Shown here: positions 1 to 9,129 of the stretch, one piece after another | Layout: every line of letters starts with the position of its first letter | Numbering within the stretch: position 1 is the stretch's first letter | Origin: Halorientalis sp. LT38 | GTDB lineage: Archaea; Halobacteriota; Halobacteria; Halobacteriales; Haloarculaceae | NCBI RefSeq assembly: GCF_037031225.1 | Contig: NZ_JAYEZN010000001.1 | Coordinates: 2,728,001-2,792,000 of the forward strand | Direction: 5' to 3' | DNA length: 64,000 nucleotides | Made by a program: the position numbers and the translations under genes | The notes under the pieces: generated by a model | Told to the model about the DNA's origin: nothing | The model's database searches: none | What the model saw: only the letters and a program-made list of their open reading frames with translations

Positions 1-1058
<1,058 letters not shown>

Positions 1059-1643
1059 TCACTCGGTCAGGAACGCCGCCACCGACTCGCCGATCCCCGC
1101 CACCTGTCCCGTGAAGAAGTGATCGCCCGGGAGCGACTCGACAGCGTCCCCGCGCTCGCGTGCGCGTAGGACCACCGGTTCCCAGTCCACTGTCGAATCG
1201 TTCTCGCCGTACAGGACCTGCACGGGACAGGAGAGCCCATCGAGGGCGGCGACGGTGTCCGCCCCGCCCAGCGACGACGGCGGTGCCAGCACCGAGAGGG
1301 CGCTCGGCTCGGGGTCGCTCTCGGCCGCCGCCAGGAGCGCGACGCCGGCACCGAAACTGTAGCCGAACAGCGCCACCTCGTCGTAGTCGTCGCGCGCGGA
1401 CGCGAGCACCGTCAGCGCGTCGCGGCGTTCCCCCTCGCCCTCGTCCCAGGGGCCGTAGTCGAACCGGAGGCAGGCCACGCCGCGCTCTCCGAGCGCCTCG
1501 CCGACCGCCCGGAGCCGCGGGTCCGACCGCGTGCCGCCCATCTGCGGGTGGGGCGGGCAGGCGACGACGGCGCGGTCGGCGTCGGGGGTATCGACCGTCA
1601 CTCTGAGGTCGCGGTCGCCGGCGATGCGGCGCTGCTCGCTCAT
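1059..1643 (-). CDS. Alpha/beta hydrolase (dienelactone-hydrolase-like)
   Basis: A 194-residue single-domain alpha/beta hydrolase. The nucleophile elbow GYSFGAG lies near residues 93-99, a candidate catalytic Asp sits in YGENDSTVDW near residue 150, and the catalytic His is in GDHFF near residue 174. The early PPHPQMGGTRSDPR block resembles the oxyanion region of the small haloarchaeal/bacterial hydrolase family often annotated as dienelactone hydrolase or lysophospholipase-like. There is no signal peptide, so it should act in the cytoplasm. The substrate cannot be inferred. It is divergent from the PspA-like gene that starts 55 bp away, so the two may share an intergenic promoter region. Confidence 0.85.
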   Translation of the reverse strand: MSEQRRIAGDRDLRVTVDTPDADRAVVACPPHPQMGGTRSDPRLRAVGEALGERGVACLRFDYGPWDEGEGERRDALTVLASARDDYDEVALFGYSFGAGVALLAAAESDPEPSALSVLAPPSSLGGADTVAALDGLSCPVQVLYGENDSTVDWEPVVLRARERGDAVESLPGDHFFTGQVAGIGESVAAFLTE

Positions 1644-1698
1644 GTCACCATAGAAGGCGGTGTGAGAGATTTAAGGGCAGCGGAACCCAATGGCCCCC

Positions 1699-2523
1699 AT
1701 GGGAATCCTCTCGCGCGCCTCCTACGTCATCCGTTCGAAGGTCAACGCCGTCCTGAACCGGGCGGAAGACCCCTCCGAGACGCTCGATTACTCCTACGAG
1801 CAGATGCGAGACGAACTCCAGAACGTCAAGCAGGGCATCGCCGACCTGACGACCCAGAAGAAACGGTTAGAGATCCAGCAGCGCCGCCTCGAGGAGAACG
1901 TCGAGAAGCACAACGAGCAGGCCCGAGAGGCCGTCCGGCAGGACCGGGAGGACCTCGCGCGCCGGGCGCTGGAGAAGAAAAAACAGAAGATGAACCAGAT
2001 CGAGGACCTGGAGACCCAGATCCAGAAGCTCCAGGGCCAGCAGGACCAGCTGATCGAGAAGAAAGACGACCTCCAGAACCGGATCGAGCAGTTCCGGACG
2101 AAAAAGGAGACGATGAAGGCCCGCTACAAGGCCGCGGAGGCCTCGAAGACCGTCTCGGAGGCGATGACCGGCGCGGGCGACGAGATGGCGGACGTCGGGC
2201 GCTCGATCGAGCGCGCGGAGGAACGCACCGAGGAGATGGAGGCCCGGGCCGCGGCGATGGACGAACTCCAGGAGTCGGGCGCCTTCGAGGACGCGCTGAG
2301 CGACGAGGACCAGCTGGACCGCGAACTCGAGGAGATCCGCACCACGGGCGAGGTCGATGCCGAACTCGACACGCTCAAAGCCGAGATGGGGGAGTCAGAG
2401 ACCGACGGGGAGGCCGAGGCCGGGGACGTCGATTCGGCGGCCGACCCAGACGTCGAGACCGAGGTCGACGACGAGGAAGTGGAGGCCGAACTCGACGAGC
2501 TAAAAGAAGAGGAGCAGAACTGA
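1699..2523 (+). CDS. PspA/IM30 family coiled-coil protein
   Basis: A 274-residue, largely alpha-helical protein of the PspA/IM30 (ESCRT-III-related) family, which binds and remodels the cytoplasmic membrane under envelope stress. The N-terminal amphipathic helix MGILSRASYVIRSKVNAVLN is typical, followed by DPSETLDYSYEQM and a long Glu/Lys/Gln-rich coiled coil to about residue 180. The last 80 residues are an acidic tail rich in Glu/Asp, a haloarchaeal addition. An in-frame ATG exists three codons upstream (1690). I prefer 1699 because a TATA-like GATTTAAG centred near 1672 sits 27 nt before it, fitting a leaderless transcript, and because the family begins with MGILSR. Confidence 0.9.
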   Translation: MGILSRASYVIRSKVNAVLNRAEDPSETLDYSYEQMRDELQNVKQGIADLTTQKKRLEIQQRRLEENVEKHNEQAREAVRQDREDLARRALEKKKQKMNQIEDLETQIQKLQGQQDQLIEKKDDLQNRIEQFRTKKETMKARYKAAEASKTVSEAMTGAGDEMADVGRSIERAEERTEEMEARAAAMDELQESGAFEDALSDEDQLDRELEEIRTTGEVDAELDTLKAEMGESETDGEAEAGDVDSAADPDVETEVDDEEVEAELDELKEEEQN

Positions 2524-2550
2524 GCGGCGCCAGGTCGGGAGCGACCGAAC

Positions 2551-4473
2551 TCAGTGCAGGAAGGTCGGCTCGGTCCGCTGCTGGTCGACCTCGCGCTCCA
2601 GGTGCTCGCGGAAGGCGGCGGGGTCGACCTCGTTTCGCTCGCGCTCCTTGCGGTCGCGGACGGAGATGGTCCCCGACTCCTCCTCGTCGCCCCCGAGGAT
2701 CAGCATGTAGGGCACCAGGTCCTCGTGGGCCTGGCGGATCTTCTTCTTGACCGTCCACGAACGGTCCTCGATGGTCACGCGGTAGTCGCCCAGTTCTCGC
2801 TTGATCTCCTCGGCGTAGTCGAGGTTGTCGTCGCTGATCGGGAGGATCCGGATCTGTTCGGGCGCGAGCCACGGCGGGAACTTCCCGTTGTAATGTTCGG
2901 TGAGGACCATGAAGAAGCGCTCGTAGGAGCCGTAGAGCGCGCGGTGAATCATCACCGGCCGGTGTTCCTCGTTGTCCTCGCCGACGTAGGTGAGGTCGAA
3001 CCGCTCGGGCATGTTGAAGTCCAGCTGGACCGTCGGCCCGTCCCAGTCACGCCCGAGGGCGTCCTGGAAGGCGAAGTCGATCTTCGGGCCGTAGAAGGCC
3101 CCGTCGCCGTCCTCGACGACGTACTCCATGTCCGCCCCTTCCAGCACCGATTCGAGCTGGGATTCCGCGCGCTCCCAGATCTCGTCGCTGCCCACGGACT
3201 TGTCGGGTCGGGTGGCGAACTGGACGGTGTAGTCGAGCTGGAAGGTGTCGAGGATGTCGAGGATGATGTCGATGATGGCCTCGACCTCGTCTTCGATCTG
3301 GTCCGGGCGGACGAACAGGTGGCCGTCGTCGATGGTGAACGACCAGACCCGGGAGAGGCCGGAGAGTTCCCCTCGCTGTTCTTTGCGGTAGACCTTCCCG
3401 TCCTCGAAGTAGCGGACGGGGAGGTCGCGATAGGACCACTGGCCCTGGTCGAAGATGGTCGCGTGGCCCGGGCAGTTCATCGGCTTCAATCCATATTCCT
3501 CGTCGTTGACGTCGAGGAGGAACATGTCGTCGACGTAGTTCTCGTAGTGGCCCGACTTCTTCCACAGTTCCGTCCGGAAGACGTGCGGGGTCTCGACCTC
3601 GCGGTAGTCGTTCTGCCTGTTGAGACCGGCCACGTAGTCCGAGAGCTCGTTCAGGATCGTCTTTCCGTTCGGGTGATAGAGGGGGAGGCCCGGCCCGGTC
3701 GTCTCGTCGATGGAAAAGAGGTCCATCTCCTGGCCGATCTTGCGATGGTCCCGCTCCGCGGCCTTCCGGCGCTGTTCGAGGAACTCCGCCAGTTCGTCCT
3801 CGGAGGGGAAGGCGGTACCGTAGACCCGGGTGAGCATCTCGTTGTCCTCCTCGCCGCGCCAGTAGGCGGCGGACATCTCCAGCAGCGAGAAGCCGCCGAT
3901 CTCGCCCGTCGACTCGACGTGGGGGCCCTGACAGAGGTCGTAGAACTCGCCTTGCTGGTAGAACTGGACGGGATCCTCGCCGGCCGCCTCGTCCTCGAGG
4001 ATCTCACGCTTGAAGCGGTTGTCCTCGTAGCGCTCTTTGGCGTCCCCGCGGGGGACCATCTCTCGCTCGATCTCGAGGTCCTCCTCGATGATCGACTCGG
4101 CCTCGGCCTCGATCTCCTCGAGGTCGTCCTCGTCGATGTCGACGCCGGCGATGTCGTAGTAGAAGCCGTCGTCGGTCCAGGGGCCGATGGTGAGTTTCGC
4201 CTCCGGATACAGTCGCTGGAGGGCCTGGGCGAAGACGTGGGCCGCCGAGTGGCGCAACACGTCGAGGTACTCCGCGGCGCTCTCGGTGACGATCTCGATC
4301 TCGACGTCTCTCTCGATGGGCGCGTGCTTGTCGACGAGGTCGCCGTCGACGACGCCGGCGACCGTGTCCCGACCCAATCCCGGTCCGATTTCGAACGCGA
4401 CGTCCTCGACGCTCGACCCCTGCTCCATCTGGAGGGTCGATCCGTCGGGGAGCGTGACCGTGACCTCGCTCAT
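2551..4473 (-). CDS. thrS: Threonyl-tRNA synthetase
   Basis: Full-length 640-residue ThrRS that charges tRNA-Thr. Domain order: TGS domain (about 1-62, VTLPDGSTL), the N2 second additional/editing domain with the HxxxH motif HSAAH at residues 75-79 and the CxxxH motif in DLCQGPH at 181-185, then the class II catalytic core (motif 2 near [13 protein letters not shown], motif 3 near [16 protein letters not shown]) and a C-terminal anticodon-binding domain ([11 protein letters not shown] onward). The HxxxH/CxxxH editing domain is the bacterial-type one, unlike the D-aminoacyl deacylase-like N-terminus of many other archaea. This suggests an ancestral transfer into the haloarchaeal lineage. The gene is complete with no missing motif. 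Confidence 0.97.
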   Translation of the reverse strand: MSEVTVTLPDGSTLQMEQGSSVEDVAFEIGPGLGRDTVAGVVDGDLVDKHAPIERDVEIEIVTESAAEYLDVLRHSAAHVFAQALQRLYPEAKLTIGPWTDDGFYYDIAGVDIDEDDLEEIEAEAESIIEEDLEIEREMVPRGDAKERYEDNRFKREILEDEAAGEDPVQFYQQGEFYDLCQGPHVESTGEIGGFSLLEMSAAYWRGEEDNEMLTRVYGTAFPSEDELAEFLEQRRKAAERDHRKIGQEMDLFSIDETTGPGLPLYHPNGKTILNELSDYVAGLNRQNDYREVETPHVFRTELWKKSGHYENYVDDMFLLDVNDEEYGLKPMNCPGHATIFDQGQWSYRDLPVRYFEDGKVYRKEQRGELSGLSRVWSFTIDDGHLFVRPDQIEDEVEAIIDIILDILDTFQLDYTVQFATRPDKSVGSDEIWERAESQLESVLEGADMEYVVEDGDGAFYGPKIDFAFQDALGRDWDGPTVQLDFNMPERFDLTYVGEDNEEHRPVMIHRALYGSYERFFMVLTEHYNGKFPPWLAPEQIRILPISDDNLDYAEEIKRELGDYRVTIEDRSWTVKKKIRQAHEDLVPYMLILGGDEEESGTISVRDRKERERNEVDPAAFREHLEREVDQQRTEPTFLH

Positions 4474-4563
4474 ACCCGTGGCAAGTCGGCACCGCGGGAT
4501 AAGTGTATTGAGAATCCGACGACAGGCGGCGACCGCCGCCGCGTACGGTCAGCGACGGACCGC

Positions 4564-5286
4564 TCAGGACTGGGCCGTCCGCTCGACCGTCTGCTCGTCG
4601 ATCCGGTTCCCGAGCTTCGCCCCCAGCCGGCGGTATGCCTGGGCGGCGTAACTGTCGGGGCTCGTGACCACGAGCGGTTCGTCGGCGGTCGCCTCGTCGT
4701 CCTTCGGGACGACGCCGAGGACGTCCTCGCCCAGTTCCTCCCCCACCGCGGAGACGTCGATGTCGTCCCGCACCTTCGTGAGGACCGCGCCGACGACCGT
4801 GCCGTCGACGTGGTCGGCCAGTTCGCCCACCTTCCTGGCGTCGGTCAGTGACACCTCGTCGGGCGTCGTCACGAGGACGATGCCGTCGGAGACGCCCGCG
4901 GGGACCAGCGTCTCGTGGGAGAGGCCGGCTCCGGTGTCGACGATGACCGCGTCGAAGGAGCGCCGCAGCGCCCGCAGCACGGGCCGGAGGTTCGAGGGGT
5001 CGGCCGCGGCGAAGGAATCGAGCGTCCCGCGACCGGCCAGCACGGAGACGCCCTTCGGCCCCGTGGCGATGGCGTCGCCCATCTCCGCCTCGCCGGCCAA
5101 TACGTCGTGGAGGTGTGGCTCGTGGTCCAGTCCGAGCAGTTCGCTCAGGTTCGTCATCCCCAGGTCTGCGTCGACGACGACCGTGTCCCGCCCCGACTCC
5201 TGGAGTGCGATGCCCACGTTGACGGTCGTCGTCGTCTTGCCCACGCCGCCCTTGCCCCCCGCCACGGTGTACACGTGCCCAGCCAT
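4564..5286 (-). CDS. minD: MinD/ParA-type P-loop ATPase
   Basis: A 240-residue SIMIBI-class ATPase. The deviant Walker A motif KGGVGKTTTT lies at residues 12-21, with the signature Lys at position 12. The Walker A' region VVDADLGMTNLSELLGL and the switch DTGAGLSHETL follow. These are the hallmarks of MinD/ParA. Haloarchaea carry several MinD paralogues, some linked to placement of archaella and chemosensory arrays rather than to division, so the precise cargo is unknown. I see no clear C-terminal amphipathic membrane-targeting helix; the end is RIDEQTVERTAQS. The frame is open 58 codons further upstream, but MAGHVYTVAGGKGG is the conserved start. Confidence 0.85.
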   Translation of the reverse strand: MAGHVYTVAGGKGGVGKTTTTVNVGIALQESGRDTVVVDADLGMTNLSELLGLDHEPHLHDVLAGEAEMGDAIATGPKGVSVLAGRGTLDSFAAADPSNLRPVLRALRRSFDAVIVDTGAGLSHETLVPAGVSDGIVLVTTPDEVSLTDARKVGELADHVDGTVVGAVLTKVRDDIDVSAVGEELGEDVLGVVPKDDEATADEPLVVTSPDSYAAQAYRRLGAKLGNRIDEQTVERTAQS

Positions 5287-5459
5287 GCCTTGTCCCCTAG
5301 CGCGTCCCGCACCTGAAATACATATCGTGGGGTGACACTGGTGTTTTAAACCGCGCCCCCGCCGAAACGGGCCGGTCGTCGGGTACGAGGCCCGTCGCCG
5401 GTCGACCGGGGCGCGAGATTCCGGAACACTAAATCCGTCGCTCGCGCGACTGAGTGGCA

Positions 5460-6977
5460 ATGACCGATCCGGTTGCGCTGGTGGGCCAGTCGCTGACGGC
5501 GGAGACGCGGGCCGAGTTCGAAGCGCGCGTCGACGACCAGGCGGCGTACCTCGAAGACGTGATCGAACGGGGCGACCTCGACAACGAGGACTTCGCCCTC
5601 GGCCTGGAACTGGAGGTGTACGCCGTCGACGACGACGGCGCGCTCGCCCGACTCCCGGAGGCCGTCTTCGAGGCCTGTAACGCCGAACTGGGGCTGCACA
5701 ACGCCGAAGTGAACACCGACCCCGATCCCTTCACCGCCGAGGGGATCGCGGCCCAGGCCCGCTCGCTCGAAGAACGCTGGGACCGGGCCCGCGCGGCGGC
5801 CCGCGAGCACGGCCTCGACCTCGTGCTCGACGCGATGTGGACGACGCCCCCCGCCACGGAGGGGAGCTACGACTACCTCGCCGACACCGACCGACGCGAC
5901 GGGACCGACCTCCCGTCGAACATGCGCCCGGTCCCGCGGTACTGGGCCATCGACCGCCACTGCCTGGACCTGGCCGACGGCTCGGTGCCCTTCGACGTCC
6001 CCGGCGCCGACCTGTCCTTCCCGACCATCCTCTTCGAGTCGCTGGCGACCTCGATTCAGCCCCACGTCCAGATCCCCGAGACCGAGCAGTTCCCCCGCTA
6101 CCACGACCTCGCGACCCGGACGATGGGCCCGGTGCTGGCCCTGGCCGTCAACTCCCCCTTCCTCCCCGGCGACCTGTACGACGACGTCGACCCCGAACGC
6201 GTGCTCGCGGAGACCCACCACGAACTCCGGATCGCGGCCTTCGAGCAGTCGGTCAACCACACCGATCCGCCGAAGGTCAGGGTACCCGACGACCTCGACG
6301 ACCCGACGGCCGTCGTGGACCACGTCGTCGACGATCCGCTCCTGGCCCCGTTCCTCGAGGAGTGGGTCGAGGACACCGACGACGGCTTCGCCGGCGAGTT
6401 CTGGGAGTTCGACCACAAACGCGGCACCTTCTGGCGCTGGCTTCGCGGCGTCATCGGCGGCGAACCCGTCGACGGCGCGGGCGACCGCCAGTCGATCCGC
6501 ATCGAGTACCGTCCGATCCCCACCCAGCCCTCGATCCGGGACGTCGTCGGCTTCCAGTGTCTCGTCGGCGGCCTCCTGCGCGGCCTCGTCGCGGCCGACC
6601 ACCCGCTGGGAACGCTCGACTGGGCCGACGCCGAACGGTGTTTCTACTCCGCCGCGGCGAACGGCCTCGACGCCGAGTTCGCCTGGATCACCGCCGACGG
6701 CGAGCGGACGAGCGACCCCGAGACGGTGTTCGCGGAGGTCTTCGAGTACGCCCGCCGCGGCCTCGCCGAGCAGGGCGTCGACGACGCCACCGCGGACCGG
6801 TACCTCGACCCCCTCGAAGCCCGGTGGGAGGCGCGAACGACCCCGAGTCAGTGGAAGATCGACCGGGCGCGCGCGGAACTGGCGGAGGGTGCGGATCTGG
6901 AAGCGGCCCTCCGGACCGTGCAGGAGGAGTACGTCCGGCTGTCACGGGAACGCGACACGTTCGCCGACTGGCTCTGA
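5460..6977 (+). CDS. GCS2-type glutamate-cysteine-ligase-like protein
   Basis: A protein of about 505 residues resembling the GCS2 family (carboxylate-amine ligases, glutamate-cysteine ligase fold). Conserved features are the early GLELEVYAVDDDGAL strand (compare GVEEE in GCS2), the HNAEVNTDP segment, the R-rich SNMRPVPRYWAIDRH block and IRIEYRPIPTQPSIRD near the middle. Haloarchaea use gamma-glutamylcysteine as their main thiol, but the classical haloarchaeal GshA is shorter (about 360 residues), so this longer paralogue may use another amino acid pair. ATG at 5460 is chosen; an in-frame GTG lies two codons earlier at 5454. It runs toward dgcA, 10 bp downstream. The family call is moderate and the substrate unknown. 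Confidence 0.65.
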   Translation: MTDPVALVGQSLTAETRAEFEARVDDQAAYLEDVIERGDLDNEDFALGLELEVYAVDDDGALARLPEAVFEACNAELGLHNAEVNTDPDPFTAEGIAAQARSLEERWDRARAAAREHGLDLVLDAMWTTPPATEGSYDYLADTDRRDGTDLPSNMRPVPRYWAIDRHCLDLADGSVPFDVPGADLSFPTILFESLATSIQPHVQIPETEQFPRYHDLATRTMGPVLALAVNSPFLPGDLYDDVDPERVLAETHHELRIAAFEQSVNHTDPPKVRVPDDLDDPTAVVDHVVDDPLLAPFLEEWVEDTDDGFAGEFWEFDHKRGTFWRWLRGVIGGEPVDGAGDRQSIRIEYRPIPTQPSIRDVVGFQCLVGGLLRGLVAADHPLGTLDWADAERCFYSAAANGLDAEFAWITADGERTSDPETVFAEVFEYARRGLAEQGVDDATADRYLDPLEARWEARTTPSQWKIDRARAELAEGADLEAALRTVQEEYVRLSRERDTFADWL

Positions 6978-6987
6978 GCAGCTCGGA

Positions 6988-8031
6988 TTACTTCTCCCGC
7001 GCGCCCGTGCCTGGCCGATCGACGCCGGAGAGATCGATCGACCCGCCGGGCATCGGGATCCCTTCGAAGGGATCGTCGGCGAGCAACAGCGACCCGTCCA
7101 GATCGGCATAGTCGACGAGCGGCGTGAGTTGGGCCGCCGCCGCGATCGAGGCGTTCGTCTCGGTCATGCAGCCGAGCATGACGTCCAGCCCGCACGCGCG
7201 GGCGGCGTGACACATTCGGAGGACGGGCCACACGCCGCCGCATTTCGAGAGTTTGGGTACCACGATAGCGGCGGCGTCGGCGACCCGGGGCACGTCCGCC
7301 GGGGTGATACAGCTCTCGTCGGCCGCGACTGGCAACGGCCCCGCGTCGAAGACGCGGGCTAACCCGTCCAGATCGTCCGCGGGAACCGGCTGTTCGACGA
7401 ACTCGACGCCCTCGTCGGCCAGGAACCCCGCCATCTCGACGGCCCGATCGGCGTCCCAGGCGCCGTTGGCGTCAACCCGGATCGTCGTGTCTGGGACGCG
7501 TTCTCGTACTCTCCGGACGATCTCGCGGTCCCGATCGGTCCCGAGTTTGAGCTTCAGGATCGGATAGGTCTCGGCCGCGCGCGCCGCGCGCTCGGCCATC
7601 CGCTCGGTGTCGTCGATGCCGACGGTGAACGACGAGCGAATGCTTCGTCCCGGATCGAGTCCGAGGTCCCGGTAGAGGGGGTCGTCCGCCCGCTTCGCGG
7701 CCAGGTCCGCCAGCGCGACGCTGACTGCCGCCCGGGCGGCCGGGTGTTCGGCGGGGCCGCCGGCGGTCTCGGAAAGTCGATGGGCGATTCGCTGGCGGTT
7801 CCGGGGATCGACGTCTTCGACCGCGGCCAGCAGGTCCGGGAGGACGCGCTCGACGGTCTCGCACGTCTCGCCGTAGTACTCGCTCGGGGCCGCGCCGCCG
7901 ATCCCCACCCGGCCGTCCGTTCCGTCGACGCGGACGACCAGATTTTCGGAGACGGTGCTTGTCCCGCGGGAGATGCCGAAGGGTTCCGCGAGCGCGAGGT
8001 CGTACCAGTCGAACTCTGTGGTACGTGGCAT
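6988..8031 (-). CDS. dgcA: N-acetyl-D-glutamate racemase, enolase superfamily (DgcA)
   Basis: A 347-residue enolase-superfamily enzyme of the muconate-lactonizing/dipeptide-epimerase subgroup. Signatures: the capping domain at the N-terminus (GGAAPSEYYGET), the second catalytic Lys in LKLKLG (about residue 165), metal ligands in RVDANGAWD and EQPV, and ADESC, then the opposite-face Lys in VPKLSKCGG. Such enzymes interconvert alpha-carbon stereochemistry. The neighbour 8 bp upstream on the same strand is a DgcN homologue. In the D-glutamate catabolic pathway described for marine bacteria and Halobacteria, DgcN acetylates D-Glu and DgcA racemises N-acetyl-D-Glu to N-acetyl-L-Glu. Without the neighbour it would be called an Ala-Glu dipeptide epimerase. 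Confidence 0.8.
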   Translation of the reverse strand: MPRTTEFDWYDLALAEPFGISRGTSTVSENLVVRVDGTDGRVGIGGAAPSEYYGETCETVERVLPDLLAAVEDVDPRNRQRIAHRLSETAGGPAEHPAARAAVSVALADLAAKRADDPLYRDLGLDPGRSIRSSFTVGIDDTERMAERAARAAETYPILKLKLGTDRDREIVRRVRERVPDTTIRVDANGAWDADRAVEMAGFLADEGVEFVEQPVPADDLDGLARVFDAGPLPVAADESCITPADVPRVADAAAIVVPKLSKCGGVWPVLRMCHAARACGLDVMLGCMTETNASIAAAAQLTPLVDYADLDGSLLLADDPFEGIPMPGGSIDLSGVDRPGTGAREK

Positions 8032-8039
8032 GGCGGGAG

Positions 8040-9080
8040 TCAGACGAGCGCGTCGAGCAGTTCAGCTGCGTCGAACCGGACGGGGTCGGTGGCCGGCGCG
8101 TCGATGGCCGTCGCGTACTCGATGATCGCGCGGTTGGCCTCGCCCTCGTCCAGGTCGGCCGTGTTCAGCGCACCGGCGGCGACGGTCGTCTCCGCCACTG
8201 GCGCGGCCAGGTCCTCGTAGAGCGAGACGACCTCGGGGACCGGTGGGATCGCGAAGGGCTCGTAGCCGTGGATCGCCTCGCGGCCGGCCTCGTGACAGAG
8301 AACCAGCGCGTCGGGCATCGCCCCGTGGAGGATGCCGCAGGTCACCGCCGAGTAGGCGGGGTGGGTGATCGACCCCTGACCTTCGACGACGAGCAGGTCG
8401 TGGTCGGCGCCGCGCTCGCGGACCATCCGCTCGACCGCGCCGGCAGTGAAGTCGCTCGCGGTGCGGTCGACGACGATTCCCCAGTCCTCGATCAGGACGC
8501 CGGTCTGGCCGGTCGGGACCAGCGCCGCGTCGATCCCGCGCTCGCGGGCCGCCGCGACGAGCTCGGCGCTGGTGGTCATCTTCCCCGTCGAGCAGTCCGT
8601 CCCCACAGTGAGGACGACGTCGGCGTCGACCTCGCGGGCGCGTCCCTCGGCGACGGTGAGGTCGTCGGGCGGTCGCCGGAGGTCCCGGAGTTCGACCCCG
8701 TGTTCGTCGGCGAGGGCGGCGAACTCGTCGTCCTCGGCGAGGAAATAGTGCAGGCCAGCGAGTACGTCGCAGCCGCGCTCGATGGCGCCGCGGACGTCCG
8801 GCCGCCAGCGCTCGTCGAAGTCGCCGCCGATGGGGGCGATGCCGATCACCAGCGCGTCGACCCGCTCGGGAACGTCCTCGATCCCGGCGACGATCGGCGC
8901 GTCCTGCACGTCCGGGAGGTGATCGCGGACGCGCTCGCCCGCGTGCTCCCTGTCGAGGACGGCGCACACCTCGTACTCGGCGTAGCGGAGCACGCCGACG
9001 GCGGTCTTCGCGCGGTCGGGGAACCCCTCGTGGGCGAGGAGGGCCACGTTCATGCGAGAGGGGTCGGTCGGTGCGGACAT
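8040..9080 (-). CDS. dgcN: D-glutamate N-acetyltransferase, DUF1611 family (DgcN)
   Basis: About 346 residues of the DUF1611 family, a P-loop-like C-terminal domain (VGTDCSTGKMTTS, near residue 165) behind a Rossmann-like N-terminal domain (MNVALLAHEGFPDRAKT). The family includes DgcN, which uses acetyl-CoA to form N-acetyl-D-glutamate. The 8-bp spacing to the DgcA homologue strongly supports that role here. Start choice: ATG at 9080 lies about 24 nt from the TATA-like CATAAAAATC (minus strand, 9107-9098), which fits a leaderless transcript. ATGs at 9092, 9086 and 9053 are also in frame, and homology alone would favour 9053. The upstream promoter is shared with the divergent gene at 9130. Confidence 0.8.
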   Translation of the reverse strand: MSAPTDPSRMNVALLAHEGFPDRAKTAVGVLRYAEYEVCAVLDREHAGERVRDHLPDVQDAPIVAGIEDVPERVDALVIGIAPIGGDFDERWRPDVRGAIERGCDVLAGLHYFLAEDDEFAALADEHGVELRDLRRPPDDLTVAEGRAREVDADVVLTVGTDCSTGKMTTSAELVAAARERGIDAALVPTGQTGVLIEDWGIVVDRTASDFTAGAVERMVRERGADHDLLVVEGQGSITHPAYSAVTCGILHGAMPDALVLCHEAGREAIHGYEPFAIPPVPEVVSLYEDLAAPVAETTVAAGALNTADLDEGEANRAIIEYATAIDAPATDPVRFDAAELLDALV

Positions 9081-9097
9081 AAACATTGACACCTAAG

Positions 9098-9107
9098 GAT
9101 TTTTATG
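9098..9107. promoter_or_regulatory. Shared TATA-like box of two divergent genes
   Basis: GATTTTTATG on the plus strand reads CATAAAAATC on the minus strand. It is about 24 nt from the dgcN ATG (9080, minus) and about 27 nt from the ATG of the secreted SecD-like gene (9130, plus). The whole intergenic gap is 49 bp, so one AT-rich element probably serves both genes. A GGAGG at 9123-9127 precedes the plus-strand ATG by only 2 nt, too close to be a normal ribosome-binding site. Confidence 0.5.
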
Positions 9108-9129
9108 TCGATCTACCGTCACGGAGGAT

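Noticed and set aside
2554-4851. 765-codon plus-strand frame opposite thrS and minD
   Set aside because: Composition is hydrophobic/Arg-Val-Leu-Asp biased as expected for an antisense frame, and it spans two clear genes on the other strand.
5346-6602. 418-codon minus-strand frame
   Set aside because: Antisense to the GCS2-like gene; no motif or start signal.
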